Of a stretch of 63,660 bases of DNA, positions 62,237 to 63,660 are shown piece by piece. The position numbers were made by a program, and so were the translations under genes. The stretch's first letter is position 1, and the number at the start of each line of letters is the position of its first letter. Below the pieces are notes generated by a model that saw only the letters and a list, made by a program, of their open reading frames with translations, searched no databases and was not told the DNA's origin. Origin of the DNA: an uncultured Chitinophagaceae bacterium (lineage in GTDB: Bacteria; Bacteroidota; Bacteroidia; Chitinophagales; Chitinophagaceae); assembly GCA_903883945.1 (NCBI GenBank), contig CAISCV010000122.1, forward strand, positions 1 to 63,660. Direction: 5' to 3'.

Positions 62237-62764
62237 TTACAAAAGCTCTGCTTTATTCTCGGTTATCTCCACCTGCTTGTTTTCGTCGTTGGTAATATTG
62301 TCCAAAGCATAGTGCGTTATGACGTTGATGTCCATCTCATCCAGTATGTCTACCACGTTTCGGTAGTTGCTGCCATCGCTGGGTTTGATGATGACAAACA
62401 TATCTTTTGCCGCCACCCTTTTCTTTTTTGCAATCAATACTTGCCGTATGTTTTTGAAGGAAGAGGCCTTGAAGTTAGATGCATTGGGCAGGAGGTTTCC
62501 TTCGTAATAGTATACGTTATCATCTTTTCCCAACAAGATGGTGAGTGCCCCGGAATTTTTTACAGGCATACTTTTGCCATCGTGCGGCATGTTGAGGTCG
62601 AGTGCCATCTGTGAGGAAAGGGTGGTGGTGAAGATGAAAAAGGTGATGAGCAAAAAACCTAAATCTACCATGGGGGTGAGGTCTACCCTTGTCGATTTCT
62701 GGATTCTTCTTCTTTTTCCAACCCTTCCATCTCTCGAATTGCTGGAGGACATTATCTCTGCCAT
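62237..62764 (-). CDS. exbD: ExbD/TolR-family biopolymer transport protein
   Basis: 175 residues. A short cytoplasmic tail (GKRRRIQKST) precedes the ExbD helix with the conserved Asp in VDLTPMVDLGFLLITFFIF (as LTPMVDLGFLLITFFI), then a periplasmic domain ending NVVDILDEMDINVI. It belongs to the proton-driven motor that powers TonB-dependent uptake. ExbB and TonB are not adjacent within the window. The start may be the second Met (62752). Confidence 0.88.
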   Translation of the reverse strand: MAEIMSSSNSRDGRVGKRRRIQKSTRVDLTPMVDLGFLLITFFIFTTTLSSQMALDLNMPHDGKSMPVKNSGALTILLGKDDNVYYYEGNLLPNASNFKASSFKNIRQVLIAKKKRVAAKDMFVIIKPSDGSNYRNVVDILDEMDINVITHYALDNITNDENKQVEITENKAELL

Positions 62765-62842
62765 AAACTTATTTTTAGAAATGAATACTATTTGTATTAT
62801 TTAGATACAAAGAGGCATTTATTCCATAAAAAAGTTGGCTAT

Positions 62843-62873
62843 GGTCAACAACCTTCAAAAAAGGTTGTTGACC
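62843..62873. terminator. Perfect 13-bp hairpin
   Basis: GGTCAACAACCTT pairs with AAGGTTGTTGACC around a 5-base loop. It lies just downstream of the 62895 gene on the minus strand. T runs are weak, so terminator is likely but not certain. Confidence 0.6.
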
Positions 62874-62894
62874 GTTTGTTCATTTAGAAAAAAA

Positions 62895-63392
62895 TCAAAG
62901 AAGTCTTTGAAAAAAAAAGGAGCAATCTATTAGGTGTCCGTTATTGAAAAATGTAAAATCAAATTCATCATATCCTTTTAAATCCAAGCTAACAAAAAGA
63001 GGTTTAGACGTATTTGAGAATGATGTTGAATCTATGGCTTGTTTTATTTTTAGACTCTCTACATCACTAAGTCCAATTGTTTTACACATGAATAAAAAAT
63101 TTTTTTCTAAATATTTCTTATTAAACTCTTTAGTATTTTCAAAAATATCGTTTGCTGGTAGCTTTATGAAATTATATGTTGAGTTATATTGATTAGAAAC
63201 AAGCACATTATATTGAATATTTAGAAAAGAGTTGTCATTCAGGATAATAGAAAAATACTTTCCGTTTGAATCAACACTTTTGAACTTTACATTTTTTAGG
63301 TAATCCATAGATTTCACATCTGTAAAATCTTGAGCGGTAAGATTTGTCTTGGTTACAGAAATTAAGACAAGTAGAAATAAGTATTTTTTCAT
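62895..63392 (-). CDS. Small secreted protein of unknown function
   Basis: 165 residues from the ATG at 63392, which begins a signal peptide (KKYLFLLVLISVTKTNLTAQ). The longer frame up to 63443 is rejected. The mature part is rich in Asn, Phe and Lys with repeated aromatic pairs; no family is recognised. It lies downstream of the cut gene at the window edge in the same direction. Confidence 0.6.
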   Translation of the reverse strand: MKKYLFLLVLISVTKTNLTAQDFTDVKSMDYLKNVKFKSVDSNGKYFSIILNDNSFLNIQYNVLVSNQYNSTYNFIKLPANDIFENTKEFNKKYLEKNFLFMCKTIGLSDVESLKIKQAIDSTSFSNTSKPLFVSLDLKGYDEFDFTFFNNGHLIDCSFFFQRLL

Positions 63393-63542
63393 TCTTTTTG
63401 CTTTAATCAAGTTACTCTGCTTTTTTATCTTTGATAGATTCACAAATAAACACCTTCCTTAATACTCTTTCTCAAATAATTTTCCTTTTAATGGAAAATC
63501 TTTTCTCCTCCATTCCCTCATTCCCCCCATAACTTCACCACT

Positions 63543-63660
63543 TCAAAGAAAACTATTCTTCTCACGGTTGATAAATGTCACCCATTCTGCATTTCTACGG
63601 TTATCCAACGCTACCCGCCACACTAATTTGGGACTCTTAGCGGCTTCACAGGATATAAAA
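63543..63660 (-). CDS. C-terminal end of a gene cut by the window edge
   Basis: On the minus strand a frame open from the window end reads 38 residues (including KLVWRVALDNRRNAEWVTFI) and ends with TGA at 63543-63545. The mix of residues is protein-like. No family is recognised from this fragment. Confidence 0.45.
   Translation of the reverse strand, partial: FISCEAAKSPKLVWRVALDNRRNAEWVTFINREKNSFL

Overview
The window comes from an AT-rich member of the Bacteroidota, most likely the Chitinophagales/Chitinophagaceae. The evidence is a SusC/SusD pair, gliding genes gldD and gldE, a transketolase split into separate subunits, the Bacteroidota-type isoleucyl-tRNA synthetase, DUF2480 and DUF5606 proteins, and several promoters of the Bacteroidota form (TTTG, about 19-20 bases, TAnnTTTG). 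No rRNA, phage, insertion sequence or CRISPR array was seen. One tRNA gene (Cys) is present.

Layout: 1-5.4 kb holds a GH18/NodB/GT2 fusion (cut by the window edge), a transketolase C-terminal subunit, a higBA toxin-antitoxin pair and an FN3-like protein. 5.8-10.9 kb holds a secreted protein, nadA, a 580-base gap rich in DnaA-box-like sequences, a PpiD-like chaperone and a DUF2480 gene framed by a 40-bp perfect inverted repeat. 11-14.7 kb holds a GH31 enzyme, a MarR regulator and endonuclease III. 14.8-29.4 kb is a potassium island: two divergent kup genes, a split KdpD sensor, kdpFABC and an NtrC-type regulator in place of KdpE. A YoeB-type toxin-antitoxin pair sits antisense between kdpC and kdpB. 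29.6-40 kb is housekeeping: acpP-fabF-rnc, gldD-gldE, a DksA-like protein and an ileS carrying a large in-frame insertion. 40.2-57.2 kb is a sulfur-scavenging region on the minus strand: three formylglycine sulfatases, SusC/SusD, two fatty-acid-hydroxylase-type membrane enzymes, a periplasmic binding protein, a Cys-free thioredoxin-fold protein and tRNA-Cys. 57.4-61.6 kb holds a GH19 chitinase, a glucosaminidase, an SGNH hydrolase and an MBOAT acyltransferase. The rest is an OMP-like protein, an ExbD protein and small secreted proteins.

Two signals stand out. First, three intergenic arrays (4444-4653, 27890-28057, 45184-45456) are tandem repeats with an exact 21-nt period and no indels. Each has a different unit, but each has a self-complementary core plus a variable part. 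They are not CRISPRs and do not look like genes. Second, the sulfur region appears to form a cysteine-responsive regulon. Both operon leaders encode a short peptide ending in three or four consecutive Cys codons followed by a stop. A tRNA-Cys gene lies between them, both promoters carry the same 10-bp motif, and the proteins made are very poor in sulfur (SusC has two Met and no Cys in 1064 residues by my count). Together these suggest that ribosomes stalling on Cys codons switch on sulfatase and outer-membrane import genes when cysteine is short, using proteins that cost almost no sulfur.
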